A stretch of DNA of 64,000 nucleotides, from contig CABXYF010000001.1 of NCBI GenBank assembly GCA_902516435.1, positions 62,001 to 126,000 of the forward strand, in the 5' to 3' direction. The notes beneath the pieces are model-generated. The model did not search any database. It had not been told where the DNA came from and saw only the letters and a list, made by a program, of their open reading frames with translations. Of the stretch, positions 47,397-57,423 are shown piece by piece. Numbering within the stretch: position 1 is the first letter of the stretch; every line of letters starts with the position of its first letter. The stretch is from an uncultured Pelagibacteraceae bacterium (GTDB taxonomy: Bacteria > Pseudomonadota > Alphaproteobacteria > Pelagibacterales > Pelagibacteraceae). Made by a program: the position numbers and the translations under genes.

Positions 47397-47436
47397 CACC
47401 TTTAAAATAATTTTTAAATTCTATAAATATTTAAAT

Positions 47437-48393
47437 ATGTTTTTTTTAGTAATAAAAAGAATTCTATTAGGTTTAATAACCTTATTTATAGTATCACTAA
47501 TCACGTTTGCTGGAGTTGAGGTGTTACCTGGTGATGCTTGTACAACTTATCTTGAAAGACAGGCGTTCGGGGAAGCTTTAGAGGCTTGTTATCAAAGACT
47601 TGGGCTTAATGTTCCTGCATATGAAAGATATATATCTTGGGCATGGGGAGTTCTACAATGGGATTTTGGATACTCCTTAAGTGGAGAAATGAAGATCAAT
47701 GAGGTTCTAGGACCAAAAGTTAAAAACTCACTTGTTCTTGCTTCGGCATCCATATTGATTGGGATACCCATTGCTTTATTATTAGGAATTGTAACTGCTT
47801 TGTGGAGAGATAGACTTCCAGATATCATTATTTCCACTGTAACAATATTTTCTATGACAATTCCAGAATTTATAAGTGCAACATTATTAATTCTTATTGT
47901 TGCTATTTGGCTAGAATGGTTACCTGGAATTGTAATTGTTCCGACTGGCGCAACTATATCCGAATTACTGCCAAATATAATTTTACCAGTCATTGCAATT
48001 TCCATGATCATGACAGCTCATATGGCTAGGATGGTCAGATCTAGTGTAATTCAAGTAATGGCAAGTGATTACGTCCAAATGGCAATTTTAAAGGGAGTTC
48101 CTTATTGGAAAATGGTATTTAGACACGTTTTACCAAATGCTTTACTGCCAGCAATAAACGTTGTTGCTCTCACAATCGCATGGTTATTAGGTGGCGTTGT
48201 AGTTACTGAGGTTGTTTTTAATTACCCTGGCTTAGGGAGATTGGTAATTGAGTCTATCTCAAATAGAGATCTGCCTGTAGTTCAAGCTCTAGCAATTATT
48301 CTTGCATCAATTTATGTGGGTATCAATTTGATTGCCGATCTAACAACTTTAATGTTGAACCCTAGATTAAAATCTCTTCAAATAAAAAAGTAA
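47437..48393 (+). CDS. Peptide-type ABC transporter permease, DppB-like
   Basis: RILLGLITLFIVSLITF; RSSVIQVMASDYVQMAILKGVPYWKMVFRHVLPNALLPAINV. Confidence 0.93.
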   Translation: MFFLVIKRILLGLITLFIVSLITFAGVEVLPGDACTTYLERQAFGEALEACYQRLGLNVPAYERYISWAWGVLQWDFGYSLSGEMKINEVLGPKVKNSLVLASASILIGIPIALLLGIVTALWRDRLPDIIISTVTIFSMTIPEFISATLLILIVAIWLEWLPGIVIVPTGATISELLPNIILPVIAISMIMTAHMARMVRSSVIQVMASDYVQMAILKGVPYWKMVFRHVLPNALLPAINVVALTIAWLLGGVVVTEVVFNYPGLGRLVIESISNRDLPVVQALAIILASIYVGINLIADLTTLMLNPRLKSLQIKK

Positions 48394-48394
48394 A

Positions 48395-49279
48395 ATGAAC
48401 AAAAAAAAAGAAAAACAAAAAAATACTTTTGAAAAAATATATGAAGTTATTAAAACTATGGCATCTAAGCCATCAGGTTTAATTGGATTAACAATACTTA
48501 TTTTCCATGTCATCTTAGCGATTACAAGTCCATTATATGTACCATATGATTATAAAGCTATTGATCCAACATTAATGTTGACCCCACCATCGTCTGAATT
48601 TTGGTTTGGTACTGACAGTTTAGGAAGAGATGTTTTCACTAGAACAATTTTAGGGGGGAGAACTGCTCTTACCGTAACTTTTTTTGGATCCTTAATTGCA
48701 TTATTGTGGGGAGGATCACTTGGAATCTTTTGTGGTCTTGTTGGTGGTAAAATTGACGATGTTGTAATGAGAGTAATTGATGCTTTTTTATCTATTCCAT
48801 GGATTTTAGCAATGCTTTTAATCGTATCTTTGCTTGGAACAACAACATTGGTATTAATTCCAGCACTTGGTTTTTTTTATGGTAAAGGTATTGTTCGTGT
48901 AGCAAGAGCAGCAACCCATGATGTTATAGCTAAAGATTTTATTGTATCTGCTAGAGCCAGAGGTCATAGCAACATGTCTATAATCTGGAATGAAATTTTA
49001 CCCAATGTAAGAGATGCCATAATGGTTGAAGGAGCTATGAGATGGTCTTGGATGTTACTTGGTTTTAGTTCTTTATCATTTTTAGGTTTTGGGGTAAGCC
49101 CACCAACTCCTGATTGGGGTTTAATGATATCAAATGCTAGAGGATTGATGTCTTTTGCTTATTGGGCAGTTTTGGCTCCAATTTTTGGCCTAAGCTCATT
49201 AATTATCGGTATCAATTTAACTGCTGACGCATTTGCAAAAGCTTTAGGAATTGACAGATCAACAAAGGCACCTGTTTAA
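48395..49279 (+). CDS. Peptide-type ABC transporter permease, DppC-like
   Basis: FWFGTDSLGRDVFTRTILGGRTAL; ARARGHSNMSIIWNEILPNVRDAI. Confidence 0.93.
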   Translation: MNKKKEKQKNTFEKIYEVIKTMASKPSGLIGLTILIFHVILAITSPLYVPYDYKAIDPTLMLTPPSSEFWFGTDSLGRDVFTRTILGGRTALTVTFFGSLIALLWGGSLGIFCGLVGGKIDDVVMRVIDAFLSIPWILAMLLIVSLLGTTTLVLIPALGFFYGKGIVRVARAATHDVIAKDFIVSARARGHSNMSIIWNEILPNVRDAIMVEGAMRWSWMLLGFSSLSFLGFGVSPPTPDWGLMISNARGLMSFAYWAVLAPIFGLSSLIIGINLTADAFAKALGIDRSTKAPV

Positions 49280-49281
49280 AA

Positions 49282-51315
49282 ATGAAAACCACAGTTCAAA
49301 AAATTAATAATTTAACAATTGGATTTCAAAGTCAAAAAGGGGAGCAGATATCTATATTAAAAAATATAAGCACTTCAATTAATCAAGGGGAAACAGTTGG
49401 AATTGTTGGCGAGTCTGGATCTGGAAAAAGTACACTTGCGCTTGCTATGATGGGTTATGTGAAACATGGACTTTTTACAATCTCAGGAGAATGCATGTTT
49501 CATTCTAATAATTTGCTGGAAATGAAAAACAAAGAATTAGAAAATATAAGAGGTAGAAAAATTGCTATGATACCTCAAAATGCCGGTCAATCACTCACAC
49601 CAAATTTAAAAATAGGATATCAGATTGATGAAGCATTAAGATTACATACTGATTTAAAGCAAACTGAAAGAGATGAAAAGATTTCTGAATTATTAAATAA
49701 AGTAAGACTACCATCACCTGAAACTATGGCTCAAAGGTATCCACATGAATTATCTGGTGGTCAACAACAAAGAGTTGCTGTCGCTATGGCCTTAGCAGGT
49801 AGTCCAGAATTATTATTGTTAGATGAACCTACAACAGGTTTAGATGTTACAACTCAAGCCCATGTTTTAGAATTATTAAATTTTATCGCAAAAGACACTG
49901 GCACTTCGATGGTATATGTGAGTCATGATCTTGGAGCAATTGCTCAAGTAAGTGATAGAGTTATTGTAATGTATTCTGGTGAAATAGTGTTAGATGGTCC
50001 TGTAAGAAGTATACTTAAAAATCCTATACACCCTTATACATTTGGTTTATTAAAATCTATTCCAAAACTTTCTTTACCAGGTCTCCCAAACTCTATGTCT
50101 GGAAGTCAGCCTCAGCCTGGATCAATAAAAAAAGGTTGTAGTTTTTTTGAAAGATGTGAGTTCGCTGATGACAATTGTAAATTAAATTCTCCATCACTTG
50201 AATTTATAGAAGAACTAAATACAAGTGTTAGATGTTTTAAGCATAATGAACTTTTAAATTTAAATAAAATAGATTCCCAAAATATTAAATCTATTGAAAA
50301 TAAAATACTAAAAAATGAAATTTTAGATTTATCAGATGTTTCCATTAGTTATGCTAAACAAAAATTTCTAGATCAATTATTGAATAAGATTAATGATACT
50401 AATCCTACAGTAAAAGACATTAATATTAATATTAATAAAGGTGAAACTCTTGCACTAGTAGGAGAGTCTGGAAGTGGAAAGTCTACAATTTTAAAATCTA
50501 TAGCTGGATTGTTAAAAACTAAAGATGGAAATATTAAATTTGGAAAAGATAAGACTTTATCTAATGATTTAAGACAAAGAGATCCTAGTTTTTTAAGAGC
50601 TATACAATTAATCTTTCAAAATCCAGATGAGTCTCTAAATCCTAATCACACCGTTGAGGAAATAGTTTCTCAACCCCTTAGGTTGTATTTCGGTTTAAAA
50701 GGACAGGAATTAAAGGACAAAATAATTGAAGTTTTAGATAAAGTTAGATTAGGAGAGTTTTATCTCACAAGATATCCAAGACAACTCTCAGGAGGAGAAA
50801 AACAAAGAGTTGCAGTTGCAAGAGCTTTTGCTGCAAAACCTGATATCATTTTATGTGATGAAGTGACCTCTGCATTGGATGTTTCTGTTCAAGCTGCGGT
50901 ATTGAATTTGCTTCAAGAATTAAAAGAAGATTTTGGAACAACATATATCTTTGTTTCTCATGATTTAGCAGTAGTGAGAGCAATCAGTGATAGAGTTGCG
51001 GTTCTTTATCAAGGGCGTTTGTGCGAAATTGGACCATCTAACAATGTTTATAAATTTCCTTCACACCCTTATACAGAAGTTCTTTTAGGGGCTGTTTTAG
51101 AGCCAGATCCAGATATTAAACCTAAGCTAGTTGCAGAAGACATTGTTGAGGAAAAACCACCAGAAAATGGCTGTTCTTTTCAAGGAAGATGTCCAAGAAT
51201 ACTGGGAGATATTTGTAAAAACGAAGTGCCACCATGGCAAACAGGTGAAAATGGAAACTCAATTAGATGTCATATCAAAATAGAGGATTTAAAAAATCAA
51301 CAAATTTCTAATTAG
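49282..51315 (+). CDS. Fused duplicated peptide-type ABC transporter ATPase (DppD-DppF-like)
   Basis: Two Walker A (GESGSGKSTLALAM and GESGSGKSTILKSI) and two LSGG motifs, two oligopeptide C-terminal Cys clusters. Confidence 0.95.
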   Translation: MKTTVQKINNLTIGFQSQKGEQISILKNISTSINQGETVGIVGESGSGKSTLALAMMGYVKHGLFTISGECMFHSNNLLEMKNKELENIRGRKIAMIPQNAGQSLTPNLKIGYQIDEALRLHTDLKQTERDEKISELLNKVRLPSPETMAQRYPHELSGGQQQRVAVAMALAGSPELLLLDEPTTGLDVTTQAHVLELLNFIAKDTGTSMVYVSHDLGAIAQVSDRVIVMYSGEIVLDGPVRSILKNPIHPYTFGLLKSIPKLSLPGLPNSMSGSQPQPGSIKKGCSFFERCEFADDNCKLNSPSLEFIEELNTSVRCFKHNELLNLNKIDSQNIKSIENKILKNEILDLSDVSISYAKQKFLDQLLNKINDTNPTVKDINININKGETLALVGESGSGKSTILKSIAGLLKTKDGNIKFGKDKTLSNDLRQRDPSFLRAIQLIFQNPDESLNPNHTVEEIVSQPLRLYFGLKGQELKDKIIEVLDKVRLGEFYLTRYPRQLSGGEKQRVAVARAFAAKPDIILCDEVTSALDVSVQAAVLNLLQELKEDFGTTYIFVSHDLAVVRAISDRVAVLYQGRLCEIGPSNNVYKFPSHPYTEVLLGAVLEPDPDIKPKLVAEDIVEEKPPENGCSFQGRCPRILGDICKNEVPPWQTGENGNSIRCHIKIEDLKNQQISN

Positions 51316-51365
51316 GTTAATTTTTTTGTTACATCAGATAGTAAATTTAACTATAAAAGTTTTTT

Positions 51366-53588
51366 ATGAAAATAAATAATGTAGTTGTTATTGGCTCTGG
51401 CACTATGGGTAGTGGGATTGCAGCACAATTATGTAATGCAAATATACCGGTAACTTTATTAGATTTAAAAACAGAGATTAGCCAAAAAGCTAAAGAGAGA
51501 ATTGAAAAATCAAGACCTCCATTATTAATTGATAAATCAAAAATTCATGGAATTAAAGTTGGAAATATTTCAGATGATTTTAAAGTTGTATCTGAAGCGG
51601 ATTGGATTGTTGAAGCAGTTGTTGAGCGAATAGACATAAAACATGAAATTTACGATAAAATATTTAAAGAAAGAAAAAAAGACTCAATTGTTTCATCAAA
51701 TACTTCCTCAATACCGATTAGTGTTCTTTCAGAAAAAATGACAGAGGTAGACAAAAAAGATTTTTGTATTACGCATTTTTTTAATCCTGTCAGATATATG
51801 GATCTACTTGAAATTGTAAAAAATGAAAAAACTGATTTGGATAAAATAAATCAATTACAAAAATTTTGTGAAGTTGATTTAGGCAAAGGTGCAATTGTAT
51901 GTAATGATACACCTGGCTTTTTAGGAAATAGAATAGGAGTTTATGCAATGCAAGTTGCAATGACTGAGGCTTTTAAAATGAAACTATCCATAGAGGAAGC
52001 TGACGCTGTTTTTGGAAGACCCATGGGAATACCTAAAACAGGAGTGTTTGGATTATACGATTTAATTGGAATTGACCTTATGGCCGATGTATTAAAAAGT
52101 TTCATAAAGGAATTACCTGAAATTGATGATTTTCAAATAGTAGCAAAAGAAATACCTCTAATAAAAAAACTTATTGAAACAGGGTACACTGGCAGAAAAG
52201 GTAAAGGTGGATTTTACAGGATGAACAAGGATGGAAATAAAAAAATTCTTGAAGCAATAAATTTAGAAACAGGTGAATATTTTCCAACAAAAAAAATAGA
52301 TATTAAGTCTGAAAAAGTGGATTTATTAAAATTAATAAATCGAGAAGACAAATATGGAGATTACGCATGGGCTGTAATTTCAAAAATAATTAAATATGCA
52401 TCATCACTTGTTCCTGGGATAACTGACAAATTTAATGATATTGATGAAGCAATGCGTCTTGGTTTTAATTGGTCACGAGGACCATTTGAAATGCTAAAAG
52501 AAATTGGTGTAAGTAATTTTTTTGAAAAAATAGATAATTTTGAAAATAATAAATTTTTAGAGGATTTATCTAACACAAAAGATGAAAATTTTTATGGTGA
52601 GAGACAAAAATATACTGAAATAGAGACACTTGGAAAAATTAAATCAAAAGCTCTAAAGCTAGACAAAAATAATTCAGCCGAAATTTATAGATTTAAAGAT
52701 TTTAATATTGTTGAATTTACTACAAAAGCCAATGCTCTAGACTACGACTCTATGGATTCTTTAAAGAATGCCACCGATAAACCTTTAATAATTATAAATG
52801 AAAGTATGCAGTTTTCAGCAGGAGTAAATCTAACTTATACTATGAATTTTGCAGATAAAGGAGATTATCAATCTATTGAAAAATTTGTGAAATATTTTCA
52901 AGAAACATGCAAAGAACTTAAATATTCAAAATATCCTGTCGTTTCAGCTCCGTCAGGATTAACTTTGGGTGGAGGATTTGAAGTACTTGTTCAAAGTAAT
53001 TTCGTTGCATCACATACTAACATTGTTGTTGGACTTGTTGAAACTATGGTGGGATTAGTTCCTGCAGGTGGTGGATGCAAAGAAATGTTATGGAGATGGT
53101 CACAGACTGAGGAGGCAAAGAAAGACCCAGATTATGCTCCGCTTAAAGTTTTTGATATAATTGGATATGGTAAAACCGCAACATCGCCGGTAGAAGCAGA
53201 ACCACTGAAATATTTAATGCCAGAAGATAAAAAAATTATGAGTAGAAATAGTTTATTGCAAGTTTCAAGATCAATTCTTGATGAAAATAAAGATTTTTCT
53301 TCTCCAGTAGAGGCGAACTTCAAACTATCTGGAAAACCTCTAAAAGATAAAATGGTTAAGTTACTTGAAAAATTATATAATGATAAAATTATATTAGATC
53401 ATGGAATGCGTGTTGGAACAGAGCTTGCAAATATTTTAAGTGGAGGTGAAACTACAATAGATAAAATTTTATCTGAAGATGATTTGTATAAATTAGAATT
53501 AGACTCATTTATGAGATTAATTGAAACTAAAGAAACTCAGGAGAGAATAAAGCACACTTTATCAACTGGAAAGCCGTTAGTTAATTAG
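51366..53588 (+). CDS. Bifunctional 3-hydroxyacyl-CoA dehydrogenase / enoyl-CoA hydratase, FadN-like domain order
   Basis: N-terminal VVVIGSGTMGSGIAAQLCNANIPVTLLD; ITHFFNPVRYMDLLEIV; C-terminal crotonase-like SAPSGLTLGGGFEVLVQSNFVASH. Confidence 0.9.
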   Translation: MKINNVVVIGSGTMGSGIAAQLCNANIPVTLLDLKTEISQKAKERIEKSRPPLLIDKSKIHGIKVGNISDDFKVVSEADWIVEAVVERIDIKHEIYDKIFKERKKDSIVSSNTSSIPISVLSEKMTEVDKKDFCITHFFNPVRYMDLLEIVKNEKTDLDKINQLQKFCEVDLGKGAIVCNDTPGFLGNRIGVYAMQVAMTEAFKMKLSIEEADAVFGRPMGIPKTGVFGLYDLIGIDLMADVLKSFIKELPEIDDFQIVAKEIPLIKKLIETGYTGRKGKGGFYRMNKDGNKKILEAINLETGEYFPTKKIDIKSEKVDLLKLINREDKYGDYAWAVISKIIKYASSLVPGITDKFNDIDEAMRLGFNWSRGPFEMLKEIGVSNFFEKIDNFENNKFLEDLSNTKDENFYGERQKYTEIETLGKIKSKALKLDKNNSAEIYRFKDFNIVEFTTKANALDYDSMDSLKNATDKPLIIINESMQFSAGVNLTYTMNFADKGDYQSIEKFVKYFQETCKELKYSKYPVVSAPSGLTLGGGFEVLVQSNFVASHTNIVVGLVETMVGLVPAGGGCKEMLWRWSQTEEAKKDPDYAPLKVFDIIGYGKTATSPVEAEPLKYLMPEDKKIMSRNSLLQVSRSILDENKDFSSPVEANFKLSGKPLKDKMVKLLEKLYNDKIILDHGMRVGTELANILSGGETTIDKILSEDDLYKLELDSFMRLIETKETQERIKHTLSTGKPLVN

Positions 53589-54231
53589 ATCTTAAAATTC
53601 TTAAAGTATTTATATAATCAGGTCTTAAAACGTAAATACCTTTATTACCAATTTTAATCTTACTTAAAATATCTAGGCCATAAATCACTTTCCCAATAGG
53701 AGTATACTCTCCTTGATAAATAGGAATTTCTTTTAAGGTAATAAAGAACTCGCTATCCTCAGTATCAAACTTAGTAGATCGAGCAAGACCTACGCTACCT
53801 GCGATAAATTTAAATTCATCACTTATTTCAGATTTTAATATTCCTAGACCAGATTTTCCACTACCTATTTTCGAATAATCAAGGTTATTAATATTTCCAA
53901 ATTCAATATCTCCAGCTTGAACAAAAGTTTTTTCAACTACTTTATAAAATGCAGATCCATCATATTTTTTATTTTCAATCAAATTTTTAAATCTTTTGAC
54001 TGATTTGGGAGATATATCAGGAAATAATTCAATAATTACATCTCCACATTCAATATTCATTACAACAACATTTTCTGGATTAGAAAAATTTATTATATCT
54101 AAATTTACCTTTTCTACAAAAAGACATTTATTTTTTAATATATAAAAAGAAGAAAAAGTAAAAATAGAAAGAACAACTAAAAAGATAAACAGAACCTTCT
54201 CAGATTTAGATGCTTTTATTGCCTTAATCAT
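53581..54231 (-). CDS. Cyclophilin-type peptidyl-prolyl cis-trans isomerase with N-terminal membrane anchor
   Basis: NIECGDVIIELFPDISPKSVKRFKNL; VGLARSTKFDTEDSEFFITL. Confidence 0.85.
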   Translation of the reverse strand: MIKAIKASKSEKVLFIFLVVLSIFTFSSFYILKNKCLFVEKVNLDIINFSNPENVVVMNIECGDVIIELFPDISPKSVKRFKNLIENKKYDGSAFYKVVEKTFVQAGDIEFGNINNLDYSKIGSGKSGLGILKSEISDEFKFIAGSVGLARSTKFDTEDSEFFITLKEIPIYQGEYTPIGKVIYGLDILSKIKIGNKGIYVLRPDYINTLRILRSN

Positions 54232-54956
54232 AAAATATTTTTATCTATTTTTAAAATTCCCAACTTAATAAAAGTTACTTTTTTTTCTAAAATCTTGTCC
54301 TTTTTAATTAATGTCTCTATATTTGTTTTATCCGTCATCAAAAAAGAGAAGATTTCTGCCATATCTTCAGATGCAATAGATTTTGAATATTCAGTTAAAA
54401 AACCGTTAGTATCATTATATAAATCTAAGTTTAATCGATCTGAACAAGTTGAGCATTCAGCATATTTGAAATTAACATCATTAAAAGAGGAAAAACGACT
54501 TTCATCGAAAATTTCCATATTACTTTTTTGAATCATATGGAAAATTTCGTGATGTATCATTCTTTCAAAATATTTTGCATTAAAATTGATATCTAATATT
54601 AAGGTTCTTTTTTCAGTATCTGGAATTCCTCCAGTATTAACTTCTGAAATAAACAAGTCTTCACAAAGAATGATATATTTTAGACTGATTTTGTTTAAGA
54701 AAGCAGAATTATAAAAATTAATATTTTTTTGAATTATTGGAAATTGATTACTTAAGTTTTTTGGATGGGATTTATTACAGGAAATATTATCATTTACACC
54801 AATTTTAAAATTTTTTTTTGAATTTAGGTAACGAATATTATTATCATTTTTAAACTTATAAACTTCAAGATTTGGAATTTTTAAAAGATTATAGATTTCA
54901 TCAGCATTTACATGTGTTATTTGAAAAAATATAATAATTAAAAATAAAATTTTCAT
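54228..54956 (-). CDS. Exported putative zinc metallopeptidase (HExxH)
   Basis: Signal peptide MKILFLIIIFFQITHVNA; FERMIHHEIFHMIQKSN. Confidence 0.6.
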   Translation of the reverse strand: MKILFLIIIFFQITHVNADEIYNLLKIPNLEVYKFKNDNNIRYLNSKKNFKIGVNDNISCNKSHPKNLSNQFPIIQKNINFYNSAFLNKISLKYIILCEDLFISEVNTGGIPDTEKRTLILDINFNAKYFERMIHHEIFHMIQKSNMEIFDESRFSSFNDVNFKYAECSTCSDRLNLDLYNDTNGFLTEYSKSIASEDMAEIFSFLMTDKTNIETLIKKDKILEKKVTFIKLGILKIDKNIL

Positions 54957-55009
54957 TAGTTTAGTATAGACGTTTTAGATAAGATCATATTATCTTAGAT
55001 AATTATAAA

Positions 55010-55969
55010 ATGAAAAAAGAAAAAAATAAGAATCCCATACAACCAGTAAGTGGAACTAAAGTTCCAAGATTTGCTGGTCCAAGTACGTTTGCAAGACTTC
55101 CTGAATTAAGAGATGTTGAAAGTTGTGATGTGGCGATAGTAGGTATACCATTTGATGCTGGAACTAGTTACCGACCTGGTGCAAGATTTGGACCACAAAG
55201 TATTAGACAAGCGTCTAGACATTTAAGAACTAATTATCACCCAAGTTATGATGTTGAACCTTTTAAAATTCAACAAGTGGCAGATGCAGGAGATATCTCA
55301 TGTAATCCTTTTAGTATTGATGAAGCTATAAAACAAATTGAAGTAGGTGCCACTGAATTGTTAAATAAAGTTGGTGGTATTATTAGTCTTGGCGGTGATC
55401 ACACAATTGCTGTACCATTGTTGAGAGCAATTAATAAAAAAAATAAAGGTCCAGTATCTTTAGTACATTTTGATGCTCATTTAGATACTTGGGATACTTA
55501 TTTTGGAGCGCCTTATACTCATGGAACTCCATTTAGAAGAGCTAGAGAAGAAGGATTATTTTTAGATGATGCCTCAATGCATGTAGGAATTAGAGGGCCA
55601 CTTTACAGTAGAGATGATATTAAAAACGATGAAAGTTTTGGTTTCAAAATAATTCATTGTGATGAATTCCAAACTGAGGGAACTGATAAAATAGCTGAAA
55701 GAATAAAAAAAAGAGTAGGTAATAATCCTTTATACCTTTCAATTGATATAGATGTACTAGATCCAGCTTTTGCTCCAGGTACTGGTACTCCTGAAATAGC
55801 AGGTATGACAACCAGGGAGATGGTAAATGTTTTAAGAGGATTATCAGGTTTAAATCTTGTATCTGCAGATGTTGTTGAGGTTTCTCCTGCATACGATCAT
55901 GCTGAAGTAACATCATTGGCAGCAGCAACCATAGTGTATGAATTAACTAATTTGTTTGCAAAAACATAA
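55010..55969 (+). CDS. speB: Agmatinase/ureohydrolase family
   Basis: GIISLGGDHTIAVPLLRAI, VHFDAHLDTWDTYFG, SIDIDVLDPAFAPGTGTPE. Confidence 0.92.
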   Translation: MKKEKNKNPIQPVSGTKVPRFAGPSTFARLPELRDVESCDVAIVGIPFDAGTSYRPGARFGPQSIRQASRHLRTNYHPSYDVEPFKIQQVADAGDISCNPFSIDEAIKQIEVGATELLNKVGGIISLGGDHTIAVPLLRAINKKNKGPVSLVHFDAHLDTWDTYFGAPYTHGTPFRRAREEGLFLDDASMHVGIRGPLYSRDDIKNDESFGFKIIHCDEFQTEGTDKIAERIKKRVGNNPLYLSIDIDVLDPAFAPGTGTPEIAGMTTREMVNVLRGLSGLNLVSADVVEVSPAYDHAEVTSLAAATIVYELTNLFAKT

Positions 55970-55989
55970 GGAAAGGATAGTTTTTTAAT

Positions 55990-57423
55990 ATGTTAGAAAA
56001 AAGAAGCTTTTACATTAATGGTTCATGGGTTGATCCAAAAGAACAAAAAGATATTGAAGTTATAAATCCAGCTACTGAAAAAGTTTGTGCTGTAATATCA
56101 TCAGGTAGCAAAGCTGATGTTAATGATGCTGTGTTAGCTGCTAAAGAGGCTTTTAAAACTTGGGGATATTCTACTAAAGAAGAAAGAATTGCTCTTTTAG
56201 AAACTTTTTACACTTTATATAAAAAAAGATGGAACGATATTACTGATGCAATAATACAAGAGATGGGAGCTCCAAAAGACTTTGCATCAAAACTTCAAAC
56301 CGGGACCGGAGCAAGTCACACGAAATCATTCATTAGATACTTAAAAGAATTTGAATTTGAAAAACCTTTAGGAGATCATGCGAAAAATCAAAGATTATTA
56401 TATGAACCAAAAGGGGTATGCGCCTTAATAACACCGTGGAACTGGCCAATGAATCAGGTTTGTCTTAAAGTTATTCCAGCTTTAGCATCTGGATGCACAA
56501 TGATATTAAAACCATCAGAATTAGCACCGCTTTCAGCAATGGTGCTTGCAGAATTAATTGATGAAGCAAAATTTCCAAAAGGTGTTTTTAATTTAGTGAA
56601 TGGAGACGGGGGGACAACTGGAGACGCATTAACAAGTCATCCAGACGTAAACATGATTTCCTTTACAGGCTCAACAAGAGCAGGTGCTCTTATATCTCAA
56701 AATGCAGCAAAAGATTTTAAAAGAGTAAGCTTAGAATTAGGTGGCAAAGGAGCAAATATTATTTTTAAAGATGCTGATAAAGAAGCAGTTGAGAGGGGTG
56801 CTTTAAGATGTTTTAGAAATTCTGGACAATCCTGTAATGCTCCTACAAGAATGTTAGTTGAAAAATCTATCTATGATGAAGCAATAGAAAGATTAAAAAA
56901 ATATGCAAATGAATTTAAAGTGGATGATCCAAATAAAGAAGGAGAACATATTGGTCCTGTAATTTCTGATACTCAATTTAATAAAATTCAGAGCTTAATA
57001 CAGAAAGGTATTGACGAAGGAGCAAAATTAGTTGCTGGTGGACCAGGAAAACCAGAAGGGTTGTCTAATGGTTATTATGTAAAACCAACAGTGTTCGCTG
57101 ATGTTAATAATAATATGGAAATTGCTAGAACAGAAATTTTTGGTCCTGTTTTATCTGTCATCCCATTTGATAGTGAAGAGGAAGCAATAGAAATTGCTAA
57201 TGATACAGACTATGGTTTAACCAATTATATTCAAAGCCAAGATCCTGAAAAAGTTAAAAGACTTGCAAGAAAACTTAGATCTGGAATGGTTGATGTTAAT
57301 GGTGCAGGAATAGCAGTAGATGCTCCTTTCGGAGGATTTAAACATTCTGGAATTGGAAGAGAAGCTGGAAAAGAGGGATTACTTGAATTTTTGGAAGTTA
57401 AATCAGTTGGTGGTTGGAATTAA
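55990..57423 (+). CDS. NAD(P)-dependent aldehyde dehydrogenase
   Basis: SFTGSTRAGALI, LELGGKGANIIFKDA, FRNSGQSCNAPTRM, EIFGPVLSV. Confidence 0.95.
   Translation: MLEKRSFYINGSWVDPKEQKDIEVINPATEKVCAVISSGSKADVNDAVLAAKEAFKTWGYSTKEERIALLETFYTLYKKRWNDITDAIIQEMGAPKDFASKLQTGTGASHTKSFIRYLKEFEFEKPLGDHAKNQRLLYEPKGVCALITPWNWPMNQVCLKVIPALASGCTMILKPSELAPLSAMVLAELIDEAKFPKGVFNLVNGDGGTTGDALTSHPDVNMISFTGSTRAGALISQNAAKDFKRVSLELGGKGANIIFKDADKEAVERGALRCFRNSGQSCNAPTRMLVEKSIYDEAIERLKKYANEFKVDDPNKEGEHIGPVISDTQFNKIQSLIQKGIDEGAKLVAGGPGKPEGLSNGYYVKPTVFADVNNNMEIARTEIFGPVLSVIPFDSEEEAIEIANDTDYGLTNYIQSQDPEKVKRLARKLRSGMVDVNGAGIAVDAPFGGFKHSGIGREAGKEGLLEFLEVKSVGGWN

Noticed and set aside
47592-48011. Minus-strand 139-aa ORF inside the DppB-like gene
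   Set aside because: Antisense of a membrane permease; no independent evidence
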